Shown here in pieces: positions 1 to 11,882 of a stretch of DNA of 64,000 nt. The stretch is from assembly GCA_963971305.1 (NCBI GenBank), contig OZ020308.1, positions 20,643,838 to 20,707,837 on the forward strand, read 5' to 3'. Origin of the DNA: Arcuatula senhousia (taxonomy: Eukaryota; Mollusca; Bivalvia; Mytilida; Mytilidae). Numbering within the stretch: position 1 is the first letter of the stretch; every line of letters starts with the position of its first letter. Under the pieces are notes generated by a model. That model was not told the DNA's origin, ran no database searches, and saw nothing but the letters and a program-made list of their open reading frames with translations. The translations under genes and the position numbers were made by a program.

Positions 1-2
1 GG

Positions 3-285
3 GACCCCTACTTAAAGCTGCATACCAAATATGGAAAGCCTAGGATTAGTAGTAGCTGAGAAATCTGTTGCGGAAAAAAGTGCGACAGTCGGATGCCTGG
101 CACTTTTATATCCTAGTAATAGTAGAAGATTAGAAATCTGCTACGAATGTTTTTCCGATTTTGACCCCTACCTGAAGCTGCATACCAAATATTGAAAGCC
201 TAGGATTAATAGTAGCTGAGAAATCTGTTACGGAAAAAAGTGCGACGGACGGATGCCTGGCATTTTTATATCCTCGCTCCGCGTT
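3..285. repeat. Tandem pair of 160-bp units
   Basis: Two units begin with GACCCCTAC at 3 and 163, an offset of 160 bp. They share a core of about 110 bp that includes CTGCATACCAAATAT and GCCTAGGATTA. Both end near TTTTATATCCT. A short AAAAT microsatellite follows at 305-327. No coding potential is evident. Confidence 0.85.
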
Positions 286-299
286 GTGGCGGGGGACAA

Positions 300-2560
300 A
301 AAAGGAAAATAAAATAAAATAAAATAACAAAAACAAACACAGAAATCTAGATTACCCTAAAATAGAGAAAGGCCCTTTTCTTGTTGGTAAGAGGAAGTTG
401 CTTAAGAAATTAAGAAAGTTTCTTGATATCGCACGTAATTTATTGTCATCATTTGCTTTGCTACTTATGAACTGTTTTCGAAAGTAGAGTTGAATAAAGT
501 AAATTGATGTTCAGTTTCGTTCGTTCGTCCATCTGCCCTTTATAAAAATGTCCACTTACAGGGTTAAGTTAGTTTTCGATTAAGAAGTATCTATTGTCCC
601 AAAGGTTTATACAAGTTCTTAAGCATCTGTTTAACCTCAATGTTGATTGCATTTATTGCAAGTCTGACAATGTTATGCGTAAATGCAGGAAAATTATTTA
701 AAGATATTTTTCGCCTTCGCTTTTATGTCCCAATATAACCTACAGTTATTCATTCGAGACAACATACTAGTACATTTTTGATAAATGTAAACCTTCGAAT
801 TGTGCGCCTTCTGCTTCACCAATATTGTCGGAAGACCATTTACTTGAACTAGCATACAAACAAAAAAATATTATTAGCTGTACCTTATGCTAAATCCCTG
901 TACCCAGATTTTGTTTTATTTCAACTTAAACACATTCTTTCAACTTAAACATATAAGACGTACAAAAGAAACTATCCTTGGACACATGTTTACTCTTAAC
1001 AGATATATCTTAGGCATTTCTTGGTGTCAAGCGACTATTATTCCAGTCGATGTATTTTGATTTTCTTATGCTAATCTTCTCCCCCCTCCCACTTTGGTGG
1101 GAAGACATATTTCTTTATTTTGTCCGTCCGTCTGTCTATTTGTCATTTCGTCTGTCCGTCACACTTATTCCGCTCAATTTCTTAAAGAAAGTTGACATGA
1201 AGCAAGTACACCATATGTATAGTTGTGCCAAATAACAGAAATTTTCGTTCCTCAGATATTTGTGGGATTTATTGCCCTTTAAACTTAGACTTTTTCATAA
1301 CCCTCATTAATACTATATTTCCCCTCAACTCATTAGAAAATACATATAAAAATAAAATTATGAGACTCGGTGTGTAGCCAGTACACTATATGTGTATTTG
1401 TGCATATTAGCCGGAAATTTTTATCCTCAAAAGTTTGAGTGAATTCTGGCTCATTATACTTAAAAAAATTGCGGGAAATCCTCGTTAAACATTTCAATTA
1501 GTTTCCGCTCAACTCCTCTGTGAAACTAAAACAACTCAACCAAAGGACCATAGCCATTTTCCCCTGTATTTAGTTCATAGAATTTGATGGGGCTTTAAAC
1601 ATTTAAAAAGCTATTTATAGATATTTAAAGTCATAAATCCTATTTTGAATCACAAGGTAAGTCCCAATCGAAGTCACTTCAATTACTTTATGCTGGTTGC
1701 ATTCGTTTACTTCATTGAAAATGTAGATATTGTTATAAAAATGTCCCCAAAAAAGAAGAAAGTATAAAAAGAAAGAATAAAAGTAAAAACATAATTAACC
1801 GTATAACGCAATGTTACTATTTAACTAATATATTATAGTATAAACAATCAAAAGCTAAAATGTACTAAGTGTCATATTGATTTGACTGGGGAGAAAAAGT
1901 GAAATAAAACGGAAAATCTTAGAAAAAACGTAATTGACTTTTAATTTAGCATTAAAAATAGGTTATGTCTATAATTAAGATACAGAAGGACAAAATCGAA
2001 CACTCCGTTCAAGATTTAAACTTACACTGTCAATATATAGTGTTGCAAACACTATTAGTAATAGTAAACGATTTAAATACCAACGACCTAACTCACTGAG
2101 CTAACGGAGACATACTGTAGCAGAGAAAATAATAAACATTTAAAGTTTTGAATTCTTTTAATTTGTGATTTTTTTTTGTTAAAAAGTGAATTTTTCGTTA
2201 GAAGGACATCGACAACCAAAATCTTTTAAAATGCATATTATTCTAATTTACCCATTCTACTCAAAACCCCAAAAGTCATGTTGGTTGTGCGTGTCCTTCA
2301 TGGGGGATTCCCATATTAAAGAGGCGAATTTTAAGCAAAAATGTGCAAAATGCATTTTCTTAGATTTTCAGGACAAAATATCACCGGTTTGAAGGTTTCT
2401 AATATTGATGATTTTTATTTTTGTTCATCACAATGGCCCCACTCTGCACATTTTTATAACATGGAGAGTATTTTGTGACACTTTTGAAATTGGCCCGTCT
2501 ATGGTCAGAATTACAGGGAAAATGGCCATGGTCCTTTTATAATACTTGGTATATAGGTAT
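300..2560. other. AT-rich spacer, no gene seen
   Basis: Short unsupported open frames only. Around 1080-1200 there is a stretch with CCGTCCGTCTGTC and a following AT-rich block. It resembles the CGTCCGTCCG-bearing dispersed repeats seen near 20.2, 60.7 and 62.05 kb, so it is probably another remnant of that kind. Nothing else is supported. Confidence 0.5.
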
Positions 2561-2562
2561 CA

Positions 2563-2690
2563 GTGGCGGATCCAGAAATTTCCAAAAGGGACCCACTGAC
2601 TGGCTAGGAGGGGGCACTATGGTCATGCTTCAATGTTTTCCTTTATATTCAACCAAATTTTCCACAAAAATTGGGGGGGGGCGGGCCCTC
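2563..2690 (+). repeat. Dispersed element end (CAGTGGCGGATCCAG)
   Basis: The stretch opens with CAGTGGCGGATCCAGAAA and closes near a G-run followed by CGGGCCCTCC. CAG-starting ends of this kind are typical of hAT-type non-autonomous elements. I could not find a clean matching inverted end or target duplication here, so this is a fragment call only. Confidence 0.35.
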
Positions 2691-2729
2691 CTTTGCTTGC
2701 CTTTAAAAAGAATTTCAGTTACTTGAATA

Positions 2730-3760
2730 ATGCTATACTGTAAAAACATGTACATCAAAGCTCGACAGTTTAAGATTTTTGATCAACATTTCTATATTTT
2801 TTCAGTTAGTTAAGAAGATTTCTAAGCAACTAAGTGCCACAGAGGTCTGATATTTCGATATAAATGTAGCTTAATCCTATAGTACCATATGGTTTATTGT
2901 GAGTTTATGCTCCTAGGTCATCTAATGCTTGTTTACCGAATTCTTAGGTTTTAACACATATTGGATATATATGCAAAATTTCCGTCAAGGTTTTCTAAGA
3001 AACTACATGTAGAGAAGCCCGTGTGTATAAAACAAATAGATTTACTAAAACTAAATAGAAACAGCGTTTATAAAGAGAAAACAATTTTAAGGTTTTGCTA
3101 CATCTGTATTATTCTCTCTACTTTACACTATTACTCTCTGTTTGACTGGCCGACAATACTTCCGGTACAAAATCACTCATGAGTAACGTGTTCTTTCTTC
3201 GTTTGTAAAATGTAAATGCGTACTTTGTAAGCGTGACAATTTTGAAAAAAAAATATAAATACAAATAACGAATAATTAAGTTCAGGAGTTACAATAAGCG
3301 AAAAAAGATAATTGTAAACTAGCACTGTGCGAGAAATAATTGACTACTACACAAAGAACAAATTAACCATTATAAAAGCAGTAAAGTACCCATGACAAAA
3401 CTACATGAAACAAATAAAACACATGGTAAATACAGGCTACCAAGTGGGAAAATGTACTTCTCAAATAAATAATTGACAAATTTACACTGAAGAAAGAAAT
3501 AATTGAACATGTAAGGAATTGCAAATCTACACATTAACAAAGAACAAATGAACATATTTGTGGCGGATATCCCCTTCCATAAACCCTAACCTCTGGTGCT
3601 ATTGGAGACATTTCGTATTAACCTATAAAAAGTGAATTGCGAACAATTTATGAACCACTCACAATTTTGGTCTACTTACATGACTTAGTTTAAACATATT
3701 TAAAAACTTCTTTTCATAATTGAAACATGACACTTTGTGATGAACAGTCGATAGAGCTTT
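2730..3760. other. AT-rich spacer, nothing recognised
   Basis: Only short, low-complexity open frames occur and no similarity is recognised. Confidence 0.5.
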
Positions 3761-3768
3761 AAATCTCT

Positions 3769-4512
3769 CAGACATGTTAACTCTCCCGTTTTCACCGGGA
3801 GACTCCCGGTTTCAAGACTCTATCTCCCGCCTAAAATCTCCCGGTTACCGATTTTCTATTAAAAAAATAAATTGTCTATAGAAAAGTCACGAATATCGTC
3901 ATTTTGATTTTCCTTGGGCCGTGTTAGAAAGATCATATGCAATTAATTACTTGTTGATTTATTAATAAGTGATTCCACCTGTCACCCCAAGCTAATTAAG
4001 CTTTTGAAGTGTTAATTGTCAAATTGAAGTTGAGTTATGTCCCTTTAAAAAAAGGTAAATTTGATTATTGGATATTTTTCCAATAATTTTAGTTTTTTAC
4101 TTTAACTTATGCAAAGAAATATATAACATTTGGATTTATGGAACAATTTTGAAACATTTTACCAGTAAAAATATTATTTTTGTACTTTTATTTTATTATA
4201 TTCACCTTAGTTATCAAAAACAATTTCACAAGCATTTTTATATACAAAAATGCCACCATGAAAAAATCAAAGATGAATGAAACTGCTGAAAAATATAGTG
4301 GAATTTTTACTAAAATTAAGAAATTTATGATCTGCTGTCAATGTCAGTCTAAATAAAAGACATGCATAACAGCAAAAATGCTTAAAAAATCCTGGTATTA
4401 ATTAAAATTTGCAATCATTTTGCGGTTTTAAATGACACTCCGGTATGTCGATAAAAATCTCCCTGAGAGGTTGTCTGAAAAGTTAAAAATCTCCCTGAGA
4501 GTAAAATGTCTG
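3769..4512. mobile_element. hAT-like non-autonomous element
   Basis: The left end is CAGACATGTTAACTCTC. The right end, read inward on the other strand, is CAGACATTTTACTCTCAG. The two are imperfect inverted copies starting CAG. The 7-bp sequence AATCTCT directly abuts both ends (3762-3768 and 4513-4519), as expected for the 7-8 bp target duplication of hAT elements. The interior has repeated CTCCCGG/CTCCCTGAGAG motifs near each end and no transposase frame. The class call is an inference from end sequence and duplication length. Confidence 0.6.
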
Positions 4513-4662
4513 AATCTCTTGATAAAAGAACTAAACAGAAAAAAGGACTTATTAAACAACTTATATATAATACATTTAAAAATAGGACAAGATTAAAAGT
4601 TTGAAAAAATAATTCAATGTTTTATTTAATCTAAAGCCATTTAAAAATCACTTAGTGACTTT

Positions 4663-4820
4663 ACTCCGGAATATTCCGGACTACCTTATATGGTACTCCG
4701 GAATATTCCGGACTCCGGAATAGTCCGGACTCCTTATATGGTAGTCCGGACTATTCCGGAGTCCTTATATGGTAGTCCGGACTATTCCGGAGTCCTTATA
4801 TGGTAACTCCGGACTATTCC
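4663..4820. repeat. 31-bp tandem array of CCGGA palindromes
   Basis: Units pair CCTTATATGG with a palindromic box of the form TCCGGACTATTCCGGA. CCTTATATGG recurs at 4732, 4763 and 4794, exactly 31 bp apart, with an earlier copy at 4684. Each unit could fold as a hairpin. Confidence 0.9.
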
Positions 4821-4848
4821 GGAGTCGAAAATCTGGATCCTGCTTGCG

Positions 4849-4950
4849 CTCCGGAATAGTCCGGAGCGGGAAGGCGGGATCCAACTCGACTCCGGAATAG
4901 TCCGGAGCGGGAAGGAGGGATCCAACTCGACTCCGGAATAGTCCGGAGAG
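4849..4950. repeat. 41-bp tandem array with the same palindrome
   Basis: The palindrome CTCCGGAATAGTCCGGAG occurs at 4849, 4890 and 4931, exactly 41 bp apart, separated by GGGAAGG and GGATCCAACTCGA-like spacers. It adjoins the 31-bp array but uses a different spacer, so the palindromic core spread with two different periods. Confidence 0.9.
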
Positions 4951-5144
4951 GGAAGCGGGGATCCAGGTGAGGGAATCGAGGATCCAGAGAGCGGGAAGAT
5001 CCCGTGCGGGACCCGGAAGGTGAATAGGTTAGCAGCAGCGCTAAGCGTGTCGGTAAAAGTCCACTAAAGAGTGCTAAGAAACCTGTCATCTTTCCAGGCC
5101 ACTTAGCACACAAAGCGACTGGGATGTGTGCCACAGGTGGTTGA

Positions 5145-5400
5145 ATGGGGCAGCCCTGTCATAATAAATGCCGGTTTATCTGGATATACTAATGCGGACA
5201 CTTGACCGTAAACCATATTGGACCAACGTGCGTGGAGAGTTCCAAGGTTCATGCACGTAAAATATCCCATTGTGCACCGTCACAGGCTAAATTTTCCGCA
5301 CCTACCCACCTCTTCCCTTTTCCAGTGATCTTCAAAATTTACAGATCCTTTGTTTCCCACTCCAACCCCGCTTCTCTCTCTCAGTGAGTATAGGTTCAAA
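5145..5400 (+). repeat. Dispersed retroposon-like repeat fragment
   Basis: About 200 bp match, in opposite orientation, the repeat at 57488-57974. Shared landmarks are GTGGAGAGT, TTCATGCACGTAAAA, GGCTAAATTTTCCGC and TACCCACC. The 57.5-kb copy has a 14-bp target duplication, which marks the family as a retroposed unit. This copy is partial and the 3' portion is unclear. Confidence 0.65.
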
Positions 5401-5639
5401 CAGGATTCAGCATTGTATTTTCGCCAGATAAAGGATGGTTATGTGAAACTGGTTATGAGTTGGCCATATCCCACACAGGTAGATGTTCCATCTAGTATGA
5501 CCTCATTTCGGGTAAGGGTTCTACATTGTCAGTCACCATATGGAAGGGTTCCAAATTGTGCAAAACTTTTGAGGGAGGATTTCGTCACTTTCTGGATGCA
5601 TTGGCCTATGGTGCGTTAACGGTACATAGGGCTATCTTG

Positions 5640-6430
5640 TGAGTTGGTTCGTTTTACTTCTGGTTTGTGGTCGTGCATGGGTCTTTCGAATGACATACAT
5701 GGGTCTGTGTCCTGGGTGGGTCTACAGAATTCATTTTGATGTTTCAATTAGCTCTTGTCCTGCTGATTATGACTGAAATAGTGTCGACTGGACATAAAAC
5801 AAACATAAGAGTATGAGATTCAAATGCTATTTAAGTTTTTGTATCTTTACATACATATGTATACGTTAAGGGGTTCCAATATCTCTATTCCCTAATGTTT
5901 TTATCAAATATCCCGTATCCAAAATAGAGGTTTTTTTCTTATCCTATATCCCTGTAAATAGAATAGATTTAAATATTCTATATCCCCGTTTGTTTTGCCT
6001 CAAATATCCCGTATTCCAGGAATAAATATGTATATATCCCATATTCCAAAACACCCTTAAACTCTTGAAATAACAGAATGCACCAGTGGAATATGCTCTT
6101 TTTGTATTTATTTGTTTCTGACATACATGTAGATTTTATAGTTTCAAAGACTTGAAAAGGCACAAAAACAAGATTGCAGTTACCTTTCAAAAATTTGCCC
6201 ACCGTAACAATCACTCTTTTTGAAACCGGTAATTTATTAAAGCACGTCAAGAAAGTCACAAATGTACCATTAAACTAATTTTGTCAAAATACTAATTTAT
6301 TCTTCAAAGATAAGTCAGATAATGCATTTGGGCAGTCTACTTATGCTTTAAAGTTAGTAACAAACTTAATATTTTACATGTAATGTGTTTAAATGTATGT
6401 TTATTGAGTAGGAGGGATATTAGTTTCCAT
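5640..6430. other. Spacer, no gene seen
   Basis: It contains imperfect repeats around TATCCC and ATATTCC at 5875-6050 (for example ATATCCCGTAT and ATCCCATATTCC). Nothing is supported as coding. Confidence 0.45.
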
Positions 6431-6454
6431 TTAAGTCGTATAGTTTCCACGAAA

Positions 6455-6772
6455 CCCAGTTCCTCTCTCTAGTCAAAATTTTCAAAAAACCAGGACATCT
6501 CTCGAAAAAACCGGACAAGTTGTTGTGCCTCTCGAAAAAACCTGGTCAATTTTAATAAATCATTAACTGATGCTTCTTTACGGACTTTTGTGGAAGAAAA
6601 GTAATAATTTGAACATTTTTAATACTTTTATTCCTCTTTTTTGTTTTGTTTCACTTACAATTGAGAATTTAAGCATTTTTTAGTAAACGGACAGGCGAAA
6701 AAACCTGGACCTCTCTCGAAAAAACTGGACAATTCCTCTCGAAAAAACAATCCTGTCGCCGGACACGGGACC
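6455..6772. repeat. Repeated CTCTCGAAAAAAC motif clusters
   Basis: CTCTCGAAAAAAC followed by CGGACA, CTGGTC or TGGACA-like sequence occurs about five times in two clusters (6490-6545 and 6710-6750), separated by about 160 bp of AT-rich DNA. The clusters could be subterminal repeats of one element, but I could not define its ends. Confidence 0.55.
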
Positions 6773-6779
6773 TACCGTG

Positions 6780-8800
6780 AATCAGACATTTATTTTTTTA
6801 ATAAAGGTGTCTCGAGACAAATTTTTGTTTTCATTATTAGCATTATTATATATGGCAGAAATCCTTCTTCATAATATTTTGACCTCTGTTATTAAAATAT
6901 TTTTCATTAAAATTCACATTCATAATATCATTTTTGGAAAGCACCAACCCCCTCATCCATTCTTTGATTTAATAACAATAGCATTGGAAAAACTAAATTT
7001 ACAAAACGACACCGTTACATTGTTTTAAGACGACAGCTTGATATAAATTGTTGACTGAAATATAAAATAAATAAGTTATAAGTAAAAAGTAATATAAATA
7101 TTTCATACAAGTTTTAATAAAAAAGTCAAACACACCTGACCTAAAGTAAAGTCTAACAGACCAAAAAACAAGAAAACCTAATTTATTGGTTATAACTTTG
7201 TTTTCAATATTGTAAAAAAATCACCTGTTCCGTATTATAACTTCTTTTATGTTGGTTTTAAAAAAAACCATTGAAATGACTTAAAATCATAAAAAATATT
7301 GATTCTAAAAATAGAAAAAGTGACCTTCACATTTAATAATTTTAAAAATAAAACCACATCGGTCAAACCATTACAATCCTCACATGGAAATTAAAACTAA
7401 AATTTTTGTAAAACGCTGTTTTTATCAAATCCTATTGGTTTTAATATTTTTAATCGTTGACCATTGTATCTATATGAATCTTGTCGAGTAAATTTTACCT
7501 GTGATACGCGCGAAGTCATAGAAACACATTTGCAAATTGTAAAAATAGGGAAATTTTAAACGTAATGATTAGCAATTTTAATTATAAAAAATAACTTTTT
7601 TGGACATTGTTATGATGAAAAATCTTTTTCTAACTCAATAATCCCTATGCATACTATAGATTTTATAAAACAGTAATTGATTTTTTCAACGTCATATTCA
7701 ATTTATTGAAAATAAATGAATGACTTCTTTTCAATTGCTCACCAGAGGGTCCAGAAAAATGATTTTTAAGCTATTTTCCGCACATTTTATAAAAGTATAA
7801 CATTTGGAATTATGAAGCTTAGATGTAATACTTAATTTTTGCACCATAAAAAATCGGTCTACGGGGGTATCCACTCAACTTTTAAATATGACGTCTTTTC
7901 AGAGTTGGCTGATGGACTATATGGCTTTTTACTGTTTATTAAAGTAATAATAAAGCAGTTTTTGGAAAAAAATTGCAATGTAAAAGAAGTCACTTAACTC
8001 TTGCATAATCATAAAATTAGAGCTTTCGCGCATTTATGCAGATGAAAATTTTAATAATGTGCGTGTATCGGCCAGAAATGTTGCTGGTTTTTTGAAAGAA
8101 GTTTGATACCAATGGCCACTTATTAACTTTCGTGAACAACATTCCGATTTTTACCGAACATATCAAAACAAACAAAAATGTATTTTGAAGTACAAGCGTT
8201 TAATATAATTTCATATTTCACAAGTAAAACCTTTCCGCTATAAGGAAACTGATTAAAAAGTGTTTAACATGTTAATAATAACAACACACACGTACCTGTT
8301 TTATTTTAGTCGTGCTATATATTAACCGGGCCTATTTAATTGAAAACTCGATTAATTCAATCATGTCAATGACATAATATTCTCATTGAAGGGATTTCTA
8401 AACCACTTTTTCTTGTTATTGGTATCATTTTAAAGATGAACGGGGTAAGGAAAAAGCAAAACAAAAGCCATATGTAGAACATACCTTTTCAGACCACGTT
8501 AGTTTACATCCATTTCCTAAAGTAGTTTTAGATGGGCTTGCGCGGGCACTTCTGAGTGAGTTCAAACTTGGGTCGTGTGCATCTAGTTTGCATAATACAA
8601 CTCGGGAAGCAAATGATTGTTAAAGACATTTTTTTTGTTAAATTCTGCAAAAATCCCACTGTTTAATGGACTTTTTGTAGCTTAAATAAAAGTTTTTATT
8701 AACAATTTATATTTTAAAGCTTAAAAAGACTGTTAAAAATTTTATGATTTTTTGATTTATTATTACTTTAACTGGGTTGACTTTAAAAAAATGATGCCTT
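6780..8800. other. AT-rich spacer, nothing recognised
   Basis: Two kilobases of AT-rich sequence with no convincing coding, RNA or repeat structure visible. Confidence 0.5.
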
Positions 8801-8807
8801 TTATCTC

Positions 8808-9545
8808 ACTCTAAGATATATTGATGACATCCTCTGTCAACAACTCTTCAATTGGTAGATGGATTCCCTCAATATATCCTCCAGAGCTAGAGATAAAGAA
8901 ACCACCGAATCCACTTGCTTTACATCATTCTTGGATCTACATCTCGAATTTGACCCGGGTGGTCATCTCAGTACAAAAATTTACAACAAAAGAGACGATT
9001 TTTATTTTAAAATTATTAATTTTCCTAACCTGGAAAGTAACATACCAACGTTACCTGCATACGGTGTCAATATTGCACAAATGATTCAAAATGCCAGGGC
9101 TTGTACACATTTTTCAGATTGTTTTATCCAACAACGTTTTCCCCAAAACCGACTAATAGACCAAGGTTATAAGAAAATACGTTTCATACGATCTCTAAAA
9201 AAAAACGTTTCTTCGTTATCAGCCACTGGTAGAAAAATTCAATATCATGTTTGACGAAATGGTTGATTAGTATGCGGCTGGTTGATGTACTGAGATCACC
9301 TTAGCATCCCTAATATGTCTTAACAAACCTGATGTGTTTTGTCTAACAACCGGACCCAAAGATCGCAATGGAAGATGGAGGTTTGGCGCGCCTTAAAATC
9401 TGGTTTAACTCACCATTTCTTTTGAAATGCCTGTACCAAGTCAGGACCATTTCGATCTTCAATATTTCCGGTATGTCTTCCTTGTTTTGTCTTGTCTAAT
9501 GGACATTTGAGATTGATTCTCCAAGTTCGGTAATTTTGTTATTAC
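8808..9545 (+). pseudogene. YIDD-type reverse transcriptase, 3' fragment plus 3'UTR
   Basis: Reading from 8808, the frame encodes LTLRYIDDIL, the catalytic YxDD box of a reverse transcriptase. An in-frame TAG follows at 8856, then about 130 residues of downstream RT/thumb sequence (landmarks SFLDLHLEFDPG, YNKRDDFYFKIINFPN, PAYGVNIAQMI) to a stop near 9252. A 3'UTR-like tail to about 9545 contains GGCGCGCC and CTTTTGAAATGCCTG, and it matches tails at 16.4/18.3 kb and 32.4-32.5 kb. The copy is 5'-truncated just before the YIDD box. Penelope-like or another retroelement class is possible; I cannot place it with confidence. Confidence 0.75.
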
Positions 9546-10560
9546 CTTTCTTTATTCAAAAATATAAATGATGGGGGAAGTGTCAGGATAGTCTCAATTT
9601 TGAATTTCACTTTGTCTTGCAGATTAATTGGTGTATTTAAAAACCTCTGAAACTGTCGATGCTCGCTAAGAAGGTAAGACCTCAACTGGGCCATATTAAC
9701 TTGTTGTTGATTGTGTAAATGTTGAAGAAAAAGGCACATATTGTTTTTTTTTCTTTTCTTGTACATGTCAATTTGGTTCTTACAAATTATCAAGAAAGAC
9801 AATGAGGTCTATTTGTGAACTTTTCCCCTGCATTTGACTCTATATCAGTTGTCATGACCTAATTCCGTTTGCTTTCATACTACTACGGATCAAATTTGCA
9901 CGTCAAAATATTCCCAGACGACCTTTTGGGGCATATAACAGATGAGATATTCGGGATGGAGAGGCACAGTGGATGGCATGCCCTACAACCATCAAAATGG
10001 TCAAAGACAAAAGGTTTTTCCTACCCCTGATATTGGTCTAAAGTCATAATTTGGTTTCCAGGTCGAATTTTTGGCCTTTTTGTTCTATTAGCTTCATTTT
10101 CATAAAATGTTTAGTACATTTGATATTCAAAGCACAAAACCGAGACGCGCGTCAGGAGTATCAAAATTTCTTGTCTGGATATTGTAATTTAGAATAGACA
10201 AAAAGCACCAGACGTAGCAAAATGTTTGATTTTTATATGGTTTGTCACAAACTTTCCTTTACGCACATACATGGACATTGTACAAAACAGACAATCACCT
10301 TTAACAAAGGCCGTTGTTTGCTGGCAAAGTAGTTGTTAATGCTGTTCACCCTTTACCAACAAATAAATGTTTTCATCCTTTTCAATATTTTAAACATCCA
10401 CATTAGCATGAAACAGTGTAAAAACTTGAAGATGATGTGTAAAAAAATAGTAAGACATGGTTGTATGTCAGACAGGTAAAGGTTTTAGCTTTCATGGGTC
10501 TATCCTGTAGAAAACATTTAAGAATAGTTATTGATCGGACCAGCCAAATCTTTCATTTTT
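9546..10560. other. Spacer with a short CGCGCGTC repeat motif
   Basis: No gene is recognised. Near 10140-10170 there is a GAGACGCGCGTCAGGAGTA motif of the same kind as GACGAAACGCGCGTC at 37460 and variants at 16312, 34830 and 35180. It is a dispersed short repeat. Confidence 0.5.
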
Positions 10561-10561
10561 G

Positions 10562-11021
10562 GGAAGAGCCCTATGTAGTATAGCTATCTGATTTTCGCGT
10601 TTTTTTATCGTCTAGACAGGATTAATCGTTCAAGCAATATTCCTACCAGAGGATCTTTTAAAGAATATTCATCGTGTATAATTATTGTTTCAATGTATTA
10701 ATTGTTATACAAGATGTCTAAACTAAAAGGTACATCTTTATACCCCTATAATAAATACGATATAAATGTGCACTACATTTCATATATCGATGCACCACGG
10801 CCAGTTGATGTACACTTAAGCATTGTTGACCTTTTACCTTTAATTAATCAATACGTCATAAATATTTAAGTGGGCGGAGCCAAATAACGGATTTCTTAAC
10901 AAATGTTGAAGTGGACGGACCAAACGAACAAAATTGATATGTTAGAAGTTGGTGAAAAACAGGTCATTCTTTATTCTAGAGCTTAGATTTAGCTCTGCTT
11001 TTTAGCGCTTTAGCGCTTTGA
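10562..11021 (+). repeat. Dispersed 0.45-kb repeat, copy 1
   Basis: It matches the reverse complement of 31237-31640 along most of its length. Shared landmarks are AGCTATCTGATTTT, CCGTCTAGACAGG-like sequence, AGGTACATCTTTATACCCC, AGTGGGCGGAGCC and TTAGATTTAGCTCTGC. Both copies are bounded by GCAGAGC/GAAGAGCC-like inverted ends of about 8 bp, suggesting a small DNA element. The second copy interrupts a retrotransposon, which shows it has been mobile. Confidence 0.7.
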
Positions 11022-11298
11022 ATTAAATTTTAGAGCGATCAAATGATAGTCTGAAAGTAATATCAAACACGTATTAATGTTATTTTAGACCAGGTAATGA
11101 TTTATTGGAAAAGAAATCATCATAGGTAATGTCAAATGTAAAAAAAAACTGGCACAAACAAGCACCATGATAACAATGAAATACAAAACGTCAAATAAAA
11201 CTTGGTTTATTGGTTTCTCTGATTTGTTTCTTCATTAATATGAAGCAAACTTCTTACAATCTTTTCTAGACAAAAAAGATCGTAGACTAGCTCTCTTT
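11022..11298. other. Spacer, nothing recognised
   Basis: AT-rich sequence between repeats with no supported feature. Confidence 0.4.
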
Positions 11299-11333
11299 TT
11301 TTACCTTACGTTCCGATATATTGATGATATCCT
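11299..11333 (+). pseudogene. Isolated YIDD box of the RT family
   Basis: The plus strand encodes LTFRYIDDIL, the same catalytic box as at 8808. It is then cut off and followed by a minus-strand fragment of the same family. Confidence 0.6.
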
Positions 11334-11364
11334 TGAACTTGGGATATGGACACAACGGATTCAA

Positions 11365-11882
11365 GGAAAGAAGCAGAGGTACCGATGGGGTATTCGAATA
11401 TCAAAAGTCCGAAAGGGCAGAGACATAACCAGTAAACACCAATAGGAACGGGACAAAAACAGACAACATGTAAAACATTGAAACACAAAATAACTGACTA
11501 TCAATCAACAACGCGAACTCCAGTCGAAACAAGAGTGAACTCAGGTGCTCCGGAAGAGTAAGCAGTTCCTGCTTGCTATAGCACACCCGTCGCGTTGCCA
11601 ATAGTCCATTCAGCGTGTCAAATCCGGTAAAGGAAGACAAAACAACACCCTATGACAAACCAACATCTGCACTCATCTGAGAGATCGAAATCCCATATTG
11701 GTCTATAAGTGCATGATGTCTTCCATAAAATTTCTTGAGTGAAGACAGCAACCGAGGAGCAACATAACCCTGTGTGAGCAATTTTTGCGTCAGACGTGTC
11801 GCTCTGCTAAGGAATTCGGTGTAAGTCCCGCACGCTCTGGAGTAACGAATCAATTGAGATACGTAAACTCCATAAGCTGCTT
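11365..11882 (-). pseudogene. RT-family 3' fragment, minus strand
   Basis: The minus strand encodes the RT C-terminal region (landmarks LIRYSRACGTYTEFL, KLLTQGY, KKFYGRHHALIDQYGISISQM) to a stop. A second-frame tail with LATRRVCYSKQELLTLPEHL and the 3'UTR signature follow (the CTGCCCTTTCGGACTTTTGATATTCG motif, here as its complement). It is 5'-truncated at about 11882, where it meets an oppositely oriented relative. Its 3'UTR differs from the 8.8-kb copy, so at least two subfamilies are present. Confidence 0.75.

Noticed and set aside
4663..4950. CRISPR-like regular palindromes
   Set aside because: Spacers are repeated, not unique, and the context is a tandem array.
4814..5134. 106-codon minus-strand frame rich in Pro, Ser and Arg
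   Set aside because: It is a translation of the 41-bp palindromic array (repeating DPRFP/SRS blocks) and has no independent support.
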